NCBI RefSeq assembly: GCF_021134715.1
Contig: NC_060019.1
Coordinates: 12,910,001-12,974,000, forward strand
Source: Daphnia pulex
Lineage: Eukaryota > Arthropoda > Branchiopoda > Diplostraca > Daphniidae
Direction: 5' to 3'
DNA length: 64,000 bases
A model generated the notes under the pieces. The model was not told the DNA's origin. It was given only the letters and a program-made list of their open reading frames with translations, and ran no database searches. Positions 1 through 12,689 of the stretch are shown here, in pieces. Each line of letters starts with the position of its first letter. Position 1 is the stretch's first letter. A program made the position numbers and the translations under genes.

Positions 1-1094
1 ATCTGATTTGATTCGTCTGCCAAAGGATACAGCAGCACAGGAGGTTAAATATCGAAATCATACGACATTGTTTAGCAATTTATCGACTACAATTTTAGGT
101 GTTCGCTGAATACCAGATGGAAGTTATGAACAAAAACATAGTTACACAATTTGGTTTTGCCGATACTCAGTTCAATGATAACGACGATCAGTTGAGGTTA
201 GTAGATAATGATAGCTGATGAAAGTGCCATTTCAGTGCAGTTTTTGTTTCAATCGTAAAGACCGCCTCCTGAGACGCTGGTGAATATTGCTTTACCCGAA
301 GATGGAGACGAGCTTACCCAACAGTCTGAGCTCTTCGAGCAGGTTTGCAACGAACGGATGCAGACGCGGCAGAAAGCAGTTGATGGTGATGATGCTGAAG
401 ACAACGAGACATGGCTGAGCACACGACGTTCCAGGTACGTCAATTGATATAGATATTCAAACATTACAGCATTTAACTACTTTGTAAACAGTGAAAACGC
501 TTCCACTGTCCGACAAGAATCGATTCCCGATGAAGAGGAAACTATTGCCGATGTTGCAAATGATTCGATGGATATCGATAATGCAGACCGTAAATAATAA
601 CCTCGCCTTACTTGCGTATGGAATTTAAAGCATGTTGCTCGTTATTTATAGCCTGGGCGTCAACTGGAGATCTAGCTATTCCTGTGGCCGCAGATGCAGG
701 AAATCCTTGGGAAAGCGCCCCAACTTGTACTGCAGGTGACGAGGACGATAGTTGGGCAAATTTTTCAAAGGCGGATTTCGATAACCCGTGTATTGCGACT
801 CCAATGGAAATATCGGATTCCCCAAGTACAGGTAATACGAATTTCGTAAATATGTGTAAAACTGATACACATTTTTCACTTTGTTATAGTTGCATCAGAC
901 GTTCCCGCAGACGTTTCACTAATAACATCGAAAGATCCCAACGCATCTTCTCCGGAGGATAGGTAAATAATGTTTTTTTTTTCTATTTTTATTTTCGATC
1001 ACTGATTTTAACACCTTTAACTTTTGATACTCGATTATTTTTCACTAGGCCTGACCCATCTTTAACGGCAGAGCAAGCAAATGGCCCTGTCTAG
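1..1094 (+). CDS. PPP6R: Serine/threonine protein phosphatase 6 regulatory subunit (SAPS family), 3' part
   Basis: Partial at the left edge. Exons 1-43, 99-196, 261-434, 492-589, 652-831, 890-962 and 1049-1094 all have GT/AG borders and keep one frame, giving 236 C-terminal residues before TAG. Visible signatures of the SAPS tail are EYQMEVMNKNIVTQFGFADT, then an FEQVCNERMQ segment, acidic stretches, a short W-rich part (NPWESAP, DDSWANFSKADF) and the terminal NGPV. I recall the same order, and the same last residues, in vertebrate PPP6R3. The family binds the PP6 catalytic subunit through an N-terminal SAPS helical domain, which would lie upstream of this window, and directs PP6 in the cytoplasm and nucleus. 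The visible tail is the poorly structured acidic part. Family assignment is by memory of the motifs, not by a search. Confidence 0.85.
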
Positions 1095-2707
1095 CGCAGC
1101 GAAAGATCTTGCGACTTCCACAGGCATAATTTATCCTTCCTTTGGTCCTCATGATTCTCTTCACCCCCCTCCCCCCAATGTATCTGCCTGAGTCTGCTGA
1201 ATGTAAATGTGGTTCTTTCCTCTGAAGTCTGGTTGTATTCGGTTGGAAAGAAGCAGAACCCTACACGACCCCCCTCTTTACTAGAATTAAACGTTGCCTT
1301 GGGTGCTGAAGGGGTCGGTTAGACATTCAGTAAATCAACAAAAGGAATAGTTTACCGCGGAAATTTGGTTTTTCGAGCACCATAAGCAAACTGCTGTATA
1401 GCATTGTCACGTGTACGTCGGGGACTTTGTTTTTCGGATCTCTGTTTATTTTGTATACTTCGGTAGAGTGCATAAGTTCCTTTGGGGAAGTGACAGGATC
1501 GAGGAACTCGTGTCGATTGTCTAATGTCGAATAGCTCATCCGTTTTTATGTAACTAAGCGGGGTATCGAAACAAAGGTATGGTCAATTTTATTGTCTGTG
1601 CTATTTAGGATATTTGAGTGAGACAAAGCTAAGGATTTTTTAGGCATTCGCTTTTCTGTTAAAAATGCTGTGAAAAACTATCCCATCCGCACGTCCTTGC
1701 ATGTAGTTGAAACTAAATTTCTTTAACGATTTTCTGCCTCTTTTCTTGATTTTGTTTATTTTTATATTTTAGTTTGCGGGTGCAGAGAAAGATTCATTGC
1801 AATTTGCAAGCAACATTGAATGAATAAATGCGGTCTCCTATAAAATGTGGCTGATCAAAAATTGAGACAGGATGTTTAACAAAATGGAAGATTTCACATT
1901 ATTGAAATAATGGTTCAAATAATCTTGTTTCCGCTACTTTATTTGACGTGTATACAGGTGTTTTGAAAAATAAGAAGTTGCAGCTGTTGCTAACAAATGC
2001 TTCAATGAAATAGACGGAAGTTTAAATTAAAATGTACACAAGGCCGTAGGTTCACAGCGCTGTTGGCGGAGGAAATGTGAATGAGACGGAAATATCGTCT
2101 GCCGAGTCTGAAACTAGAATAACCTTGGGACACAATGCATTGAAACGACTTTCTCTTTGATTCATGGTTGAAATGTTTCTTTTCTCTTTCGACAAAATGT
2201 AGATAAGCCCGTCTGACTAGAAACCTTGGGCATTCTTTTGCCAATTTCCTGCCAGTCACTTCAGGTAAATTGCCATACATGCTTGACAACTATTGAAATT
2301 GAGTGCCGTTCACACAAGTAGTTTTTCGGGAAGGAAACGCATCTGAAATCGTAAGTGTTTATTTTTTTTCTTCGCCACTAAAACGTGCAACGACATTTAC
2401 AATAGATTTTTTTAAAATGCCATAAAACAATTTTCTGTTCTACGGCAAAGTATGGGATCCATCTTTAACGATTTCAATTAAATTACTTGATCTTTGTTTG
2501 CCATTGAATTTGAAATCACTTAAGCTAATTTTTTTTTTCGAGAGTATATATAGATTCATTCAATGTTGTGTTTATAGTGTACATACGTGTGCATGCCATA
2601 ATTCATTCTTGGCTAATAACCCTGCTTTTATTTTTTGAATAGTACAGATGAGTTGAACCCAGTCAGATTCAGAATTACTATTTGAAACCCAACTGCCTAC
2701 TTCCAGA
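1095..2707 (+). other. 3' UTR of the PP6 subunit gene and 5' region of the MMD gene
   Basis: No supported coding exon. An AATAAA at 1823-1828 is a reasonable polyadenylation signal for the upstream gene. A donor-like site near 2350 (ATC|GTAAGTG) and an acceptor-like CAG at 2704-2706 just before the MMD start codon could bound a 5' UTR intron, but the first exon of MMD cannot be fixed. Confidence 0.4.
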
Positions 2708-3849
2708 ATGTCTACCCTGTCAAGTTCTACGGATAAAAACAATTATACAAACTTGTGGCCAAAATTCGATGCATATTACCAATTCAGTTTGAAAATGTCT
2801 TCATTGAAAGCTTCACTGCCAACAAAGTATCAATATAATAAATAATCATGTTATCAGTTTTAATTGTAACTCATCTGCTTACCTTAATTTGATTTTATAG
2901 AGTGCAATGGAAAAATCCTCCAGCAAAACCAACAGAAGCCTACCAACCAACTCTAATTGAACAAATAGCAAATGTTTTCACTCATGGGGTAAAATTGTAT
3001 TCATGAAAATTAATGTTGTAATTTTTAATGAAAAAATTCTTTTTTAGATATGCATTTTGCCAGCTGTTTATGCCACTTGGTTGTTGATACAACGCGCATC
3101 TACCCCCACCCAATTTTGGGCGGGTCTCATCTATGGAATCGCCTTGGTAATGCTTTTTACGGTATCTGCTGCATTCCATACAACTTGTTGCTTGTGCAAT
3201 AACAGCCGGTATAGGTTCTTGATTTATTTATACATTTTGTTTATTTTCTTTTAATTTTTTTTCCTTTTGATGTTCAACAAATCAGAATGCGTGATTTCTT
3301 GCACCGGGGAGACCGTGCTATGATATATATTTTCATTGCCTCTTCATACTTCCCGTGGCTATCTTTAATGCCAAATCTTAGCGTTGCTGCCGAAGCAATC
3401 AACAAATCGTCTTTTTCCTTACTCCCAACAATTCTTTCTTCATTGGGAGTCAGTACGTTAGTGGCTGCGGATTTACGTTGGTTAGTCTGGTGTCTAGCTG
3501 CAATGGGCATCCTTTATCAACAAATTTTTCATGAAAAGTACAAATGGCTAGAAACATTAATCTACGTACTCATTGGACTGTTGCCCTCCTTGCCTTTTGT
3601 CCATGGTGTAAGTTTTATTTTGAGAATTAATTAACTAAACAAAATAATAAGTATATTTTTGTCCCGAATCTCTAGGACGATTTTCAAGGAGTATGGGAAT
3701 TGAAGCTGGGTGGAGCCTGTTATATTATAGGTCTTATATTCTTTAAAGCTGACGGTCGGATCCCATTGGCACATGCCATCTGGCATATACACGTAGCTCT
3801 TGGTGCTTCTATCCATTACTACGCCGTGTTCTCTTATCTTATGGGCTAA
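2708..3849 (+). CDS. MMD: MMD/PAQR11-like seven-transmembrane protein
   Basis: Five exons (2708-2826, 2901-2988, 3048-3208, 3286-3607, 3676-3849) splice in one frame to 287 residues. The protein belongs to the progestin and adipoQ receptor / hemolysin III family, in the group of monocyte-to-macrophage differentiation factor. Visible hallmarks are [16 protein letters not shown] before the first membrane span, SAAFH (S-x3-H), [17 protein letters not shown], the [13 protein letters not shown] loop and HAIWH (H-x3-H) near the end, followed by [11 protein letters not shown]. These histidines and the aspartate are the presumed metal site of the family. Several hydrophobic segments fit seven spans. 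It is expected in Golgi/endomembranes; the human homologue is somewhat shorter. The ATG is the first in frame with the N-terminus and sits just after a likely acceptor. Confidence 0.92.
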
Positions 3850-4139
3850 TTTTGATTAGGCCCAAGAATAGTCGTTGATAGTCAAATGTAGCAAACTGGT
3901 TTCTAAATAAGTATGGGTGTGTATTAGTCACACACTCCTCTTAAGCAACCAGAACCAAGATTCATTAAGAATTGGTTGCATGGTTCTAGCTAAATGAAAA
4001 ATGATTGGCTTTCTATGTGATTTAGTATTTTTCTAAAGCATTATCTATCCAGATTATGTCAAGATATTTTTTATTGCAATTTTTTGTGTGTAATTTTTCT
4101 CTGCAGTGTTTCTCCCTTCTATTATTAGGTTGCGTAATC

Positions 4140-5241
4140 ATGTCTTCATGTGAGTATTAAATTACCATGTTCATCCCGCTTTCTGTCTTGTAAACTGAAG
4201 CGTCCCAGTTGAGAACTATCGTACTAAACATATTTTATTACTCGTGTATTACTAATATTTCTCTGTGCTGCTGTTTCGATCATTCAATATTCCAGTTGAT
4301 AAGGTAAGCCCTAAATGTAAGTCTTATAACATTATTCAATTTGTATTAGATCTCTCTGGATGCGGTCACAGTAGACACGACATAAGCTCTTTCTTATTCT
4401 ACTTAGTGATGAGATAGTAATCATAGTATTGAGATTGTTAATTAGACCATAGTTAATTTGCCATAACATCCCGAGGTTGTTGTTCATTCCTTTGTCGTTT
4501 GAATATTTGATTGCAAATTGCAAATATTCATCACAACTTTTTGTGTTGATGTCATTAAAATTTGGCGGAAATGTTCCTTTAATTCATATGCCAGCCGATA
4601 AACGTAAAATAGAAAGTATTCTGCATGCAATTATTTGCGTCATTTCTGTTGTAATTTTATTTCGTTTCTCTGTAAGTTTCTTTAACATTAGATAGATATC
4701 AGAGAGGTAGCTGGTAGCAGTGCTGCAGAAATGGAACGTCATTTATGGTAATAGATATATGAATGAGTTTTGAGATCCATGGAAAACAGCGAAATTATCT
4801 TGCTCAATGCCACCACTTGTGCTAGGTAATAAAGTCAAATAAAGTTATATTATATTTATATATTAAACTGTCATTGTCAAAACAAGGAATCTTTCATAAT
4901 AGAAGTTTACAAATTTATGAATCAGGATCTTTAGTGCATACATATGGTATGAACATTAAACATAAATATGTGGCGATGTCCTGAGTCCTGACGTGTCTTT
5001 GCGGTGTCCGACCCTCAGGTTTTTTGGATAGTGGATTTTGGTATGTGGAATTTTTAGGATTCTTCTCAACAAATATGCATACCTTTAAGTTTCTAATGAT
5101 TCTTTAAATTATTTATAATTTAGACTTGACTGAAGAATTTAATTTTGTGATAGGCACTGCCGACAAGAAAAGCGGAGGCTACTGTGGCCCTATTATTCTT
5201 CTCTTTTCACGCGGAAAAGCCCAGTGAAGAATGGACAGTAA
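4140..5241 (+). CDS. Possible 53-aa spliced ORF with an 8-nt microexon (unidentified)
   Basis: Tentative. Exons 4140-4149, 4296-4303 (8 nt), 4692-4747 and 5154-5241 have GT/AG borders and join in one frame starting MSSFDKIDIREVAGSS. The last exon stops at TAA 5239-5241. If the third exon is not spliced, the frame ends at TAA 4749-4751, followed by AATAAA at 4828-4833. I recognise no family. Such short frames can arise by chance; consistent phasing across a microexon is the only support. Confidence 0.25.
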
Positions 5242-5727
5242 AGTCACGAGGTCGCCAAGCTGCTGCAACACCACATTCGACACCGAAGAAAACCGAACAG
5301 CAATCTCAATCGGAATGGCGAATTGCGAAGCTCATATTTACGATGTGTTTGGCCTTGACAGGTAGTGTTATATGCCATTGAATTTCTCATTTGTATATAG
5401 AGTGTGGAATCCTGTAAGTATTGCTGAATACTAGCTCCGGTCAACATTTGGTCTAGAGCTCTGCGGATGCATTTTTTGCTATACTTTCTCGCTAGAAGCC
5501 GTTCTTTAGTGGTCACTCGGAGGATCCTAAATCTTTAAGTAGGGACGCAAAAATTGTAGTTTTGTTTAAGCTTCCTTTTAATTTCCAACTCGTTTTTTAC
5601 AGCACTATTTGTTACGTCTCTGAGATTGCGAGTCGGCTGCCGATGTCAGTCAACAACGCAGTTTCTTTATTGGAATTGTGTGGTCCTGCCGGAGATCCGC
5701 TGGCATTTGTCCATGACAGAAGAGTGA
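5154..5727 (+). CDS. Possible spliced ORF in another frame of the same region (unidentified)
   Basis: Tentative and partly exclusive with the preceding entry. Exons 5154-5361 and 5603-5727 have AG/GT borders and join in phase (ACA G|CA CTA) to about 110 open codons. The second exon stops at TGA 5725-5727. The product has a basic, Q/T-rich stretch and one hydrophobic segment across the junction (LIFTMCLALTALFV). A second open frame over 5603-5789 also exists, so the reading is uncertain. No known domain and no start codon identified. Confidence 0.2.
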
Positions 5728-6821
5728 CTTGCACGACCAACGTTCTGCTCCATCCTTATCTTCGCGAAGCTCATCTAGCTTCACTGTGACTTAGGCTGCT
5801 ACACAACTTACAGTTTTCTTACTTTACTGACGAGTTGGACCACTTTCGTCCGCTGTGATACACCTGTAGTCCCTCACCCATGCCCAGGTACCCGTGGCTT
5901 TATTTGATCAGTCTTTGATCATTTTCAGCTGTCAAATTAGTCAGTTTTAGTTACTTTGCACATCTCTGTAAAAATGTATCGGCAGTTATTGTGTGGTAAC
6001 TTTTTGGTGATGACTGACGATAACTATTCCTCCACCAAAAATTTGCTAATTTTATCTACTAAATGTATTTTATATTTTACGGAGATGGTTACGGCGGGCT
6101 TACGGGATGGTTATTTTTTTTTTCCGTCCGACTCTAGTAGTCCTCGTCCGTGGATGCCAAGTGTTGTCACCAGGTGGCTAAATATTTCAGTGTGTTTAGG
6201 GATTGAACTATTCAGCGGTAGTGTGTTGGTATTAGGGGAGGGGGCATCAAACCAAAGTTCTGAGACGAATGACGTCCATTTATTTCTTTTCTATCGAGAC
6301 GCCGTCGAGGATGGTTACGCTAATCATTGCGGGGTACTCTCTTTCCTGATGTGTTCACAACAAGGTAATTCCTGGTTTCATTCTTAATATTAATGTTTTT
6401 TATCAATGTTAATTTACGGGTTGCATGGCTTTAAATTTATTCTTGCCAATTCCATGTGGCCATGCCTGTAGTACACTTGTCCAAAATGTCGTCTCTTGCT
6501 GCATGTTACACGTTTCGTCGCATGTTGAAGTACTATAGAACAGTACAAGTAATAATATTGAGTAACTTAAAAATAATTTTAAGAATTTGTTTCCACATAA
6601 AAATTCTGTGATTAAATGTCTGATTGAAATCAAGATTTTTTTATTACGAATCATCATGCATAAGTAATCCTAACTTACAAACCATTTGCCAATATTTTCT
6701 TTGATAGTTTTGTGAATTTTTTCAATTGAGAGATTAACTTGAATTGAGCTTGGGAAGACATGCACTACAGTTAATTATAATTTAAAAGTCCATTTTATTA
6801 ACCTAATTTATTTTGTGACAG

Positions 6822-7398
6822 GTTGGTGAAAATTGTTCTGGACGTGCAGTGCCAAGTCAACATGTGATCATTCCTTTTGATGAGTTCTCTATCATGCTGC
6901 GAGATGAAAATGGAAGGAAATCTGAAATGGTAACATCTATCTACTTGTAATAAGACAACTTGCTTAAATTTTAGTCCATTTTTGTGTTCTTTGCTTAGAA
7001 CTATTTGAGTTGGGCTTAAAATTCTTGAATTAGAACTATTAGAAGACATTTGAAAACTGCCAACTGCTTAGAATAAGATCCTTTGTGAAATGATTTTCAT
7101 CAGCTTGTGAAAAGTTTTCATTTTTTAGCAACATCTTTTCTTACACAAGTAAAGTTCTCCTAAGTATTTGTTAGGAAATTAATGTTCTTTTGTTTTGTAG
7201 GAATTCTTGGTGAGTCTGTCTGGTGTTGGAGCTGTCAATGGTGGTGTCTGTTGTGCATTGGTGTGGCAGATTTGTTTATTAAGAAATGCGCTGAAATGGT
7301 TCTTCTGCAGACTTGGAAGTTTAAAATCAGACTTCATTTTACCATGCTCTTGTCCATGCAGTGTTGAGCTGTTGTGCAAAATAGTTGGTGTTTCCTGA
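6822..7398 (+). CDS. Possible two-exon coding segment (unidentified)
   Basis: Tentative. The segment 6822-6929 (after GTGACAG, before GTAACA) and the segment 7201-7398 (after TTTTGTAG) join without phase change. They give 101 codons with no stop before TGA 7396-7398. The first part reads VPSQHVIIPFDEFSIMLRDE; the second is cysteine- and leucine-rich. No start exon or known domain is visible. It could equally be part of a non-coding transcript. Confidence 0.25.
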
Positions 7399-8337
7399 AG
7401 GCTGTCTGGCATTTGGTTGGTGTATTCTCTTGCTACCTGCACCCACATTAAGGTAATGCTGGATGAACAATTTTTTTTAAATTGTCGACTTGTAACTAAT
7501 TCTCCGTTCTCGTTTCAGTTCAATCGTACGCCGCCGTTCCAAACTTGATCCATTGGTGAAGCCGAGAAAGAGTTGCTGAAATTCAAGACTGGACAATTTA
7601 CAAATGCATATCTGTTGTCCCTTTTCCCTGAGTAAACAGCATGTCGGCCGTTGGTTATTCGTCTGGTCGAACGGGAAATAGCAATGAGAAATTCTGATGT
7701 ATTTTTGGAGAAAGATTAGTTGGACCACGAAGTAATTCTCCCTTAAGATTTGATATCAACTCTTCATCCTTTATATAACGTTTCAAATTGTTCGCTCTTC
7801 ACATGTGTATGTACAATATTATTACTTCGCAAATAATAAAATATGATATCAAACTATGTTGTTCTTTTTTCCTTTTTAATTATAAAATATTTACAAACTG
7901 CATCACAAATATTCAATATTAACCAACTTCCTGTCCAAATTTTTATTAATTTTTTCCGCTTTATAAAAACAACCACCATATATTTATTTACTAAGTCTTT
8001 TTCGATAAAAATTGGCGATGTTCATTTATCCCGTATTTTTTTTTTTTTTTAAATAAAAATTATTTCATATATATTTCATCTTTTTATTTTTTATAAACAC
8101 AAACACATATATATTTTATGGCCCCCAGGGAGGGGGGGGCCTGTGACTTTCCCAACCGCGATAATAACATGTGCCGTTATTATTTTGTTGGTGCAGAAAG
8201 CCGGTATTTAATCTAGCAGTTGTCGACCGAGTCAAACCTGTCATAGGACAGGTTGCCTCAATCGTATACTGCACATGTGCACAAGTAAAAACGCCAAAGA
8301 AGACAGATGAAACGATTTCAAAACAACAACATAGGAA
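7399..8337. other. AT-rich non-coding stretch
   Basis: Poly-T/poly-A rich sequence with AATAAA motifs around 7835. I see no gene, RNA or element here. Confidence 0.5.
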
Positions 8338-8490
8338 ATCAGTGGTAGAGCAAAAAAAAAACACGAACAAATGAGAACAGATAGAAAGATTTAAAGTCTG
8401 CAACTCAGGATACCATTGGCAGAGCAAAAGACACAAATGAAAACAGAAAAATTTCCAAGTCAGCAACCCGGATATCACTGGCAACTTCAG
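8338..8490. repeat. Short diverged tandem repeat (about 65-72 bp unit)
   Basis: Units begin near 8338, 8410 and 8472 (partial). Shared words are AGTGGTAGAGC / ATTGGCAGAGC, then ACGAACAAATGAGAACAG / ACACAAATGAAAACAG, then GCAACTCAGGATA / GCAACCCGGATA. The open frame of 122 codons on the minus strand over this repeat is probably only a by-product. Confidence 0.5.
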
Positions 8491-8559
8491 GCTTCAGGCT
8501 GCTTCAGGATACTGCCACACTGAGCAGCTACTTCTGGATAACACTGCAACAACACGCTG

Positions 8560-9180
8560 CATACAATGGTTCAATTAGACGTCATCACACCTTTCACCAT
8601 CTCGCTGCAACAAGTAAACCAACAGCAGACCTATCAAAGAAAATAAAAATATTACCATCGGGGAAAGACAGTGTGTCCACAGTTACACTGGACTCTTCAT
8701 GGCAAAAGAATACAAGGAGTAAGACAAAATAAGCAGTCCAACAGATCTCTGCGATATCTCAAATTTCACCAAGGAAGTTAGAATTGGCAAGGTCTTCAAA
8801 TTGCAAATTGATCTTTTGTCATATTAACAAAGTACTTTAGTAGGAAATTAGATAAACATGATTACTTTTGCTTTTGTTTGGGACGAGACGTACGACTGGG
8901 TACTGGCAGCAAGACACACGAGGCACGACATTTCGGCAAAATGAACAGGCACTCAAGTCCGAGTTAGATGATTTGACAAAGTGGCATTGAAATAATCTGT
9001 AAATTTACACATCGAAATTGAACATTTAATATCTATAACCCTAAGAAATGAAGAAAAAAATACCTTTATATTTTCATCATGCGAAACGTCACGACCGGCA
9101 TCCCACTTCAGCTGCGTCAAGGTGCAAAATGGCCGAATTTAGTCCCCTCAAGACACTCGCGCCACCTAGCGACAGCCAAT
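8560..9180. repeat. Copy A of a diverged non-coding duplicated unit
   Basis: Shares ordered blocks with 12690-13710: CACCTTTCACCATCT at 8588-8602, a GGACGAGACGT block near 8881, ACGACATTTCGGCAAAA at 8925-8941, and GACACTCGC...GCGCCACCT ending near 9167. No coding frame runs through both copies. Function unknown. Confidence 0.5.
9159..9167 (-). promoter_or_regulatory. CTCF-core-like site
   Basis: The plus strand reads GCGCCACCT, the reverse complement of AGGTGGCGC, the core I recall for arthropod CTCF. It lies at the distal end of repeat copy A; the same 9-mer sits at the equivalent place in copy B. Sequence match only. Confidence 0.35.
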
Positions 9181-10572
9181 TGAATTGCTTGCTTGCAGAC
9201 AGCACGTAGCGGCTTAATTTGAATTCGTCACGCCTTTCAACCAGCTGGCACGAAATGAATCAAGTGGGGATGGACACTAGATAGATTACTCAAGCAGCTT
9301 TCCCTATGACACAACACACAAATTCTTTTAGTTAGCAATTTCGGATCGTTCTCCTTAACTAATTCAACATTAACAATCTATAATACTCACAGCAAGTATG
9401 GAGGGTCAAGACAAATAATACAACTAACAATTTTGTCAGGAAAAGAATAAGTGTTTGAGTTAGAGTTCCAAAGTTCTAACTTTGGCATCAACAGTTAGTA
9501 ATCTTGAATCTAAAGGAAATATTTCAATAAACATTCCAACATTAATGCAATAAACTAAAGTTAATTGCTTCTACTGCTTGAGTAAAACATTCAGAAAAAT
9601 ACAACACATGTTGGTATGTGCCCTGCATCTTTTCATGTGAATTCTTCGAATTGCTGCAATAAACCTGATGTTATTACCCATGGCCTTGATTATGTGGGTA
9701 TCCGATTATGTTCCCATAGCTTTCTCTAAGAAATAAAACATAATTTTTATGACATTAAATAAAGAGTTCAAAAATTGAACAAAGAAAGAATAATACTTGT
9801 CTTTATTTGTAGAAACATGTTGGAAAAAACAATGTGTGTCCACGCTGGGGTTAGTGACCTACCAACATCAATAGAAACTCCAGATAATTACGATGAATAT
9901 TTACAATAAATGTAAAGAGGTATTCACACAATTGTGACAAAGTTGTTATGAGTTTTTACCTGTATTAATGGGATGAAGCATTCAGTAGAACGACCATTTT
10001 TTATGAAAGAATTGATGGTAGGCTACTTGTACTTGGCTAGTTGCCTTTCGCGTTCCTTCCTACACGCAGAGCCTACACGTTATAACAAGAAATATGAAAG
10101 GTAATCAAACACACATAGGGAATAAATCACATACAAACAAGTTGCACAGAAATAAACTTGAATTTACTTATGAATTCATAGGAAATTGTCATGTAAAAAT
10201 TGGAAAATATAGGAAACTTTTGACAACCACACAACAATCCACCATCATATGATAAACAAGAACACCTGTGTCATCTATTGGACACCTCTGACACCGACAC
10301 AATCCCAACAAGCAAAAAACGCAATTTAGTTTTGTGAGACACAACATTGATTTTTTGAATTCTAGTGATATTATAGATCGTAAAAAACATTCCTGCTTTG
10401 CAATAATACTATTACATATATAGGGTACCGAAAATGTTTTCACCGCACGACTGGCTATCGGGCTGCAGTTCTGTATCTGCCATGTAACTTAAAGCAATTC
10501 AGTTCTTTAGCTACTTGTATAACTTAAACGGTGCATTTTTATTTGCTTGAAATCTTGAAATTTCTACGGAGA
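9181..10572. other. Non-coding stretch
   Basis: AT-rich, with many short stops in all frames. I see no gene, RNA or element that I can support. Confidence 0.5.
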
Positions 10573-10960
10573 ACAAAGCTCACTTGCTAGTTTTATGCAA
10601 ATTTTCCGGAAGTATACCGGAAGTAAGCGATAGCTCCTTAACAATTGAGCTGTCGTCAAAATAAACTAAATATTCGTGATCTACGTGAAATTTGGGGTCG
10701 AATAGGTGTGATTTACACGAAATCTAAATTTTGGCCAAAATCGAGAATTTTCCTGAACTATAGTTCAGGAAAATTCTTAAAACCGGAAGTACGCTTTCGT
10801 AAAAAATAATACATGAACTTTACCACATATTCAACGAGGATCACGAATATGTGGTTCTTTTGTGCTTCAGGTGAATATTTACTGAATTACTGACTGAAAA
10901 GAGAAAACCGGAAGTAGAAAAAAAAAACACATTATTAAAAATCTAACAAGTGAGCTTTGT
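10573..10960. mobile_element. MITE-like foldback element, 388 bp
   Basis: Ends are inverted copies of ACAAAGCTCACTTGCTAG (10573-10590) and CTAACAAGTGAGCTTTGT (10943-10960), matching at 17 of 18 positions. Inside is a 34-bp perfect palindrome at 10744-10777 centred on CTATAG. Related words in inverted order flank it (TATTCGTGATC near 10670; GATCACGAATATG near 10840). There is no coding capacity. I could not find a convincing target-site duplication, so the superfamily is open. Confidence 0.55.
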
Positions 10961-12689
10961 TGCTACAACAGAAAATGACAGCCATCATCCAAAATTCCTT
11001 CAGAGATGTGCAAAGTAAGCGTATTTAAACTGAGTGGAAAATGATCAAAAGCTATATGCTGTCTAGCGTCAGAAAAAAGAAACGTTCAACAGTAACATGA
11101 AAAAAATAAAAAATGTCCGCTCTAACTCGTTGACAGTTGACACTCAATGACTTAATTGAAAGAACTAACTAACAAACAAAGGCTTTGATACTCACGTAAT
11201 ATTCTCCCCTTCAAATTTGTATTTCGTCTTCATCAGCAAAAAGCCACCACCGCAGCATCACACATCACAACAGACGAAATCCCCGAGTGATAAAAATGCT
11301 TTTACAATGGAAGGGAAGGCAGCTTGCCAGCTTGACAGCTTGACATTCGCTCAAGTGTCTCTCGTCTGTCAGTGATTCCAGATTGTTGACGAAATATCGT
11401 CTTCTGCTACTTCTAAGTATCACCCTTTTATCTTTAGTCCTGTCATTCTGCTTTACCTGTGATAAATCTTCCTTTTTTGTTCTGTAGGTTTCGATGGCCA
11501 TTGATAATTGGAGAGCAGCATTGGAATGCAACAGCTTTGTCTGGGCTAAATGCCCTACTAGATAGAATCCTCTCGGGAAACTTCGTCTGCTCCTAAGTTT
11601 TACACAATACACATCACAAGTTACTTCCTAAAATCAAAACTAATTTAGATGAGGATTTTGAGGTAAGTTGAACCGTTTATAATAAAAAACATTTATTAGC
11701 TATATATCATTCTTATTGCATTCTTGACTTTGTGTTTTCAGAATTTTAGCAGATGTTTTTGTGTGACCTAGGTGCTTGTGAGTTGTGACAGTAGAGATCA
11801 AATCATTCAAATGGGTCAATCCAATAATGTAAGCTATGTCTTCCAAAGCTAAATAGTTTCTACTGTCATTTAATGTTTATAATAATATGTCAGGTTAACT
11901 TCCCCTCTCAAATCATACTAAATCTTTAAATATTGATCCCTTCCCCAGATCCAATTCTTTGCTGCTATCCTTTAAAGACAACAGCAAAATAATGCTCCCC
12001 ACTCAAGAGGTTGTGGTGACCTCCACTAAGTTCTAATTTAGGACATTGATAGATTTGAGGTATTGCTTGCTGTTACAACATGGTTTGAAAATTATATCTA
12101 AATATTCTCTCCTTTCAGGTTAATCCAATCATCCCTCACCACTCTACAGTTGTTTGGAAACTGACAAGAGATTACTGGAATCGAAGACTGTTTATTTGTG
12201 TAGATGTAGATTAATTACGCAAAATTTCCCCATGTCTTGATTGATAGTATGTGGAATTTTAGTAAGCAAACTGTTTGACAGTGACTTAAATAGCGATGTT
12301 TTGTTAGGGTAATTTCGGTACATTCGAACCGGACGTTCTACTTATTAAATTCTTGATATTATTATACGTAATTTATACGTAAATTTGTTTAAAATTGCTG
12401 AGTAATAGTGTTGCATGTATAGTTGTTACACATGGGTAGAATTTTCTTTAAAAATGTATAAACATGTTCATTGGTATAGATTACATATTATAAGGGTTAA
12501 TTAATTATCTGTATCTATAAATAATATTTTCGAGTTATAGAAGTCGATAGAGCATTCATCAAACTGCCCACTTTCAGTTTGGCCAAACAAGGCAGAACTT
12601 AAAATATCTTAAAACTTAAACCTTCTGTCATCTCCTCATCTACACACGCGTTCTTTTATCACACACAAACAAATATAAGACGAAAGGGA
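10961..12689. other. Region without a supported gene
   Basis: Contains a 115-codon minus-strand frame (11265-11612) without a recognisable domain, and splice-like signals on the plus strand (GAG|GTAAGTTG near 11662, TTTTCAG near 11741) that might belong to a non-coding transcript. Nothing firm. Confidence 0.3.

Noticed and set aside
612..962. Reading this open frame as an independent gene
   Set aside because: It covers two exons and an intron of the PP6 regulatory subunit; the intron at 832-889 has canonical borders and the spliced frame continues to the NGPV end.
5956..6387. 143-codon open frame between MMD and the possible coding segment at 6822
   Set aside because: No recognisable motif and its end does not splice in phase to the next candidate exon; it could be chance.
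11265..11612. 115-codon minus-strand frame
   Set aside because: No domain, no promoter or splice context; kept only as a remark in the region entry.
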